Source: Qipengyuania xiamenensis (GTDB lineage: Bacteria; Pseudomonadota; Alphaproteobacteria; Sphingomonadales; Sphingomonadaceae). From it: 64,000 nucleotides of DNA. The stretch is from positions 1,302,001 to 1,366,000 of the forward strand of contig NZ_JAIGNM010000001.1 in NCBI RefSeq assembly GCF_019711495.1. Reading direction: 5' to 3'. The notes under the pieces are model-generated. The model searched no databases, was not told where the DNA came from, and was given only the letters and a program-made list of their open reading frames with translations. Below, in pieces: positions 63,432-64,000 of the stretch; position 1 is the stretch's first letter, and every line of letters starts with the position of its first letter. A program made the position numbers and the translations under genes.

Positions 63432-64000
63432 TCAGCTCCTGAAGACCACCGTGCGCTGACCGTTGAGGAGCACCCGCTCCTCGAGGTGGAGGCGCACGGC
63501 TTCGGCCAGCACGCGGCTTTCGATCTCGCGGCCCTTGCGCACCAGCTCTTCCGGCGTGTCGGCATGGCTGATGGGCTCTGCCGCCTGGTGGATGATCGGG
63601 CCTTCGTCGAGATCGGTAGTGACGTAGTGCGCGCTCGCCCCGATCATCTTCACGCCGCGCTCGTAGGCCTGGTGATAGGGCTTGGCGCCCTTGAAGCCGG
63701 GCAGGAACGAGTGGTGGATGTTGATGCAGCGCCCGGCGAAATGCGCCGCCTGCTCGTCCGACAGGATCTGCATGTAACGCGCGAGCACCACCAGTTCCGC
63801 TTCGTATCGCTCGGCGAGCTCGCGGACCTGCGCTTCCTGCTGTGACTTGGTCTCGCGCGTGATCGGCAGGTGGTGAAAGGGAATGTCGCCCAGATGGGTG
63901 TGCTCGATCGCCTCGCGCGGGTGGTTCGAGACGATGGCGACCGGTTCCATCGGCATCTCGCCGATCCGCCAGCGGTAGAGCAGGTCGGCGAGGCAATGGT
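63432..64000 (-). CDS. purU: Formyltetrahydrofolate deformylase PurU, C-terminal part
   Basis: About 189 residues of the C-terminal formyltransferase-fold domain, running off the right edge; the frame continues upstream of the internal Met (63956) with [18 protein letters not shown], so the gene is partial. [21 protein letters not shown] has the catalytic Asn-His region and [14 protein letters not shown] the Asp. PurU hydrolyses 10-formyl-THF to formate and THF, supplying formate for purine synthesis. The N-terminal ACT domain lies outside the window. Confidence 0.94.
   Translation of the reverse strand, partial: HCLADLLYRWRIGEMPMEPVAIVSNHPREAIEHTHLGDIPFHHLPITRETKSQQEAQVRELAERYEAELVVLARYMQILSDEQAAHFAGRCINIHHSFLPGFKGAKPYHQAYERGVKMIGASAHYVTTDLDEGPIIHQAAEPISHADTPEELVRKGREIESRVLAEAVRLHLEERVLLNGQRTVVFRS

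Overview
The window is high-GC chromosomal DNA from an alphaproteobacterium, most likely Sphingomonadales and probably near Erythrobacter/Qipengyuania. The pointers are the FtsH N-terminus, the NDUFA9-like protein, the SoeABC-type enzyme with a BigR/SqrR persulfide-sensor locus, and the compact operons with ATGA or TGATG junctions. No species can be fixed from the sequence alone.

Core chromosome, left part (1-29966). After the 5' end of ftsH comes a TetR regulator divergent from a four-gene efflux operon (ABC permease, ATPase, periplasmic adaptor, outer-membrane factor); two near-identical 16-bp inverted repeats lie between them. A minus-strand trio follows: DUF3604 (PHP-like) lipoprotein, parvulin-type PPIase and HupE/UreJ membrane protein. 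Then come an ExoD-like protein and an acyl-CoA operon (alpha-methylacyl-CoA racemase-like, aldehyde dehydrogenase, MaoC hydratase). Positions 12730-22635 hold a sulfur-oxidation and molybdenum-cofactor block: mobA, a SoeABC-type cytoplasmic sulfite dehydrogenase, a BigR/SqrR-type persulfide sensor, two YeeE/YedE halves, a Blh/ETHE1-type persulfide dioxygenase, moaA and moeA. The inferred flow is persulfide to sulfite (Blh) to sulfate (SoeABC), with the Moco genes supplying the cofactor. Positions 22650-29966 hold a complete histidine-utilisation locus (hutI-hutH-hutG-hutU divergent from hutF-hutC) with an 18-bp palindrome in the divergent spacer.

Genomic island (30011-57490, about 27.5 kb). 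It is inserted at the 3' end of tRNA-Leu(CAG) and bounded by a 21-bp direct repeat of the tRNA 3' end. Its skeleton at the tRNA side is a P4-type integrase, a probably frameshifted gene, an AlpA-like regulator and a primase-helicase; I see no conjugation or capsid genes. The cargo looks like defence. One part is a restriction cluster: an Mrr-type endonuclease, an HNH endonuclease, two C5-cytosine methyltransferases, Vsr, and a five-gene operon of Z1 helicase, PD-(D/E)XK nuclease, MORC/MutL-like GHKL ATPase and two uncharacterised proteins. The other part is a tightly overlapping four-gene operon: DnaQ-like exonuclease, CHC2/TOPRIM primase, UG/DRT-type reverse transcriptase and a stand-alone nitrilase. 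That operon is the strongest candidate here for an undescribed system. The intergenic DNA upstream of it carries nested inverted repeats and an iteron-like cluster.

Core chromosome, right part (57560-64000): NDUFA9-like protein, NfeD plus SPFH/stomatin pair, dienelactone hydrolase divergent from a lipoprotein PQQ dehydrogenase with a cytochrome c domain, and the 3' part of purU.
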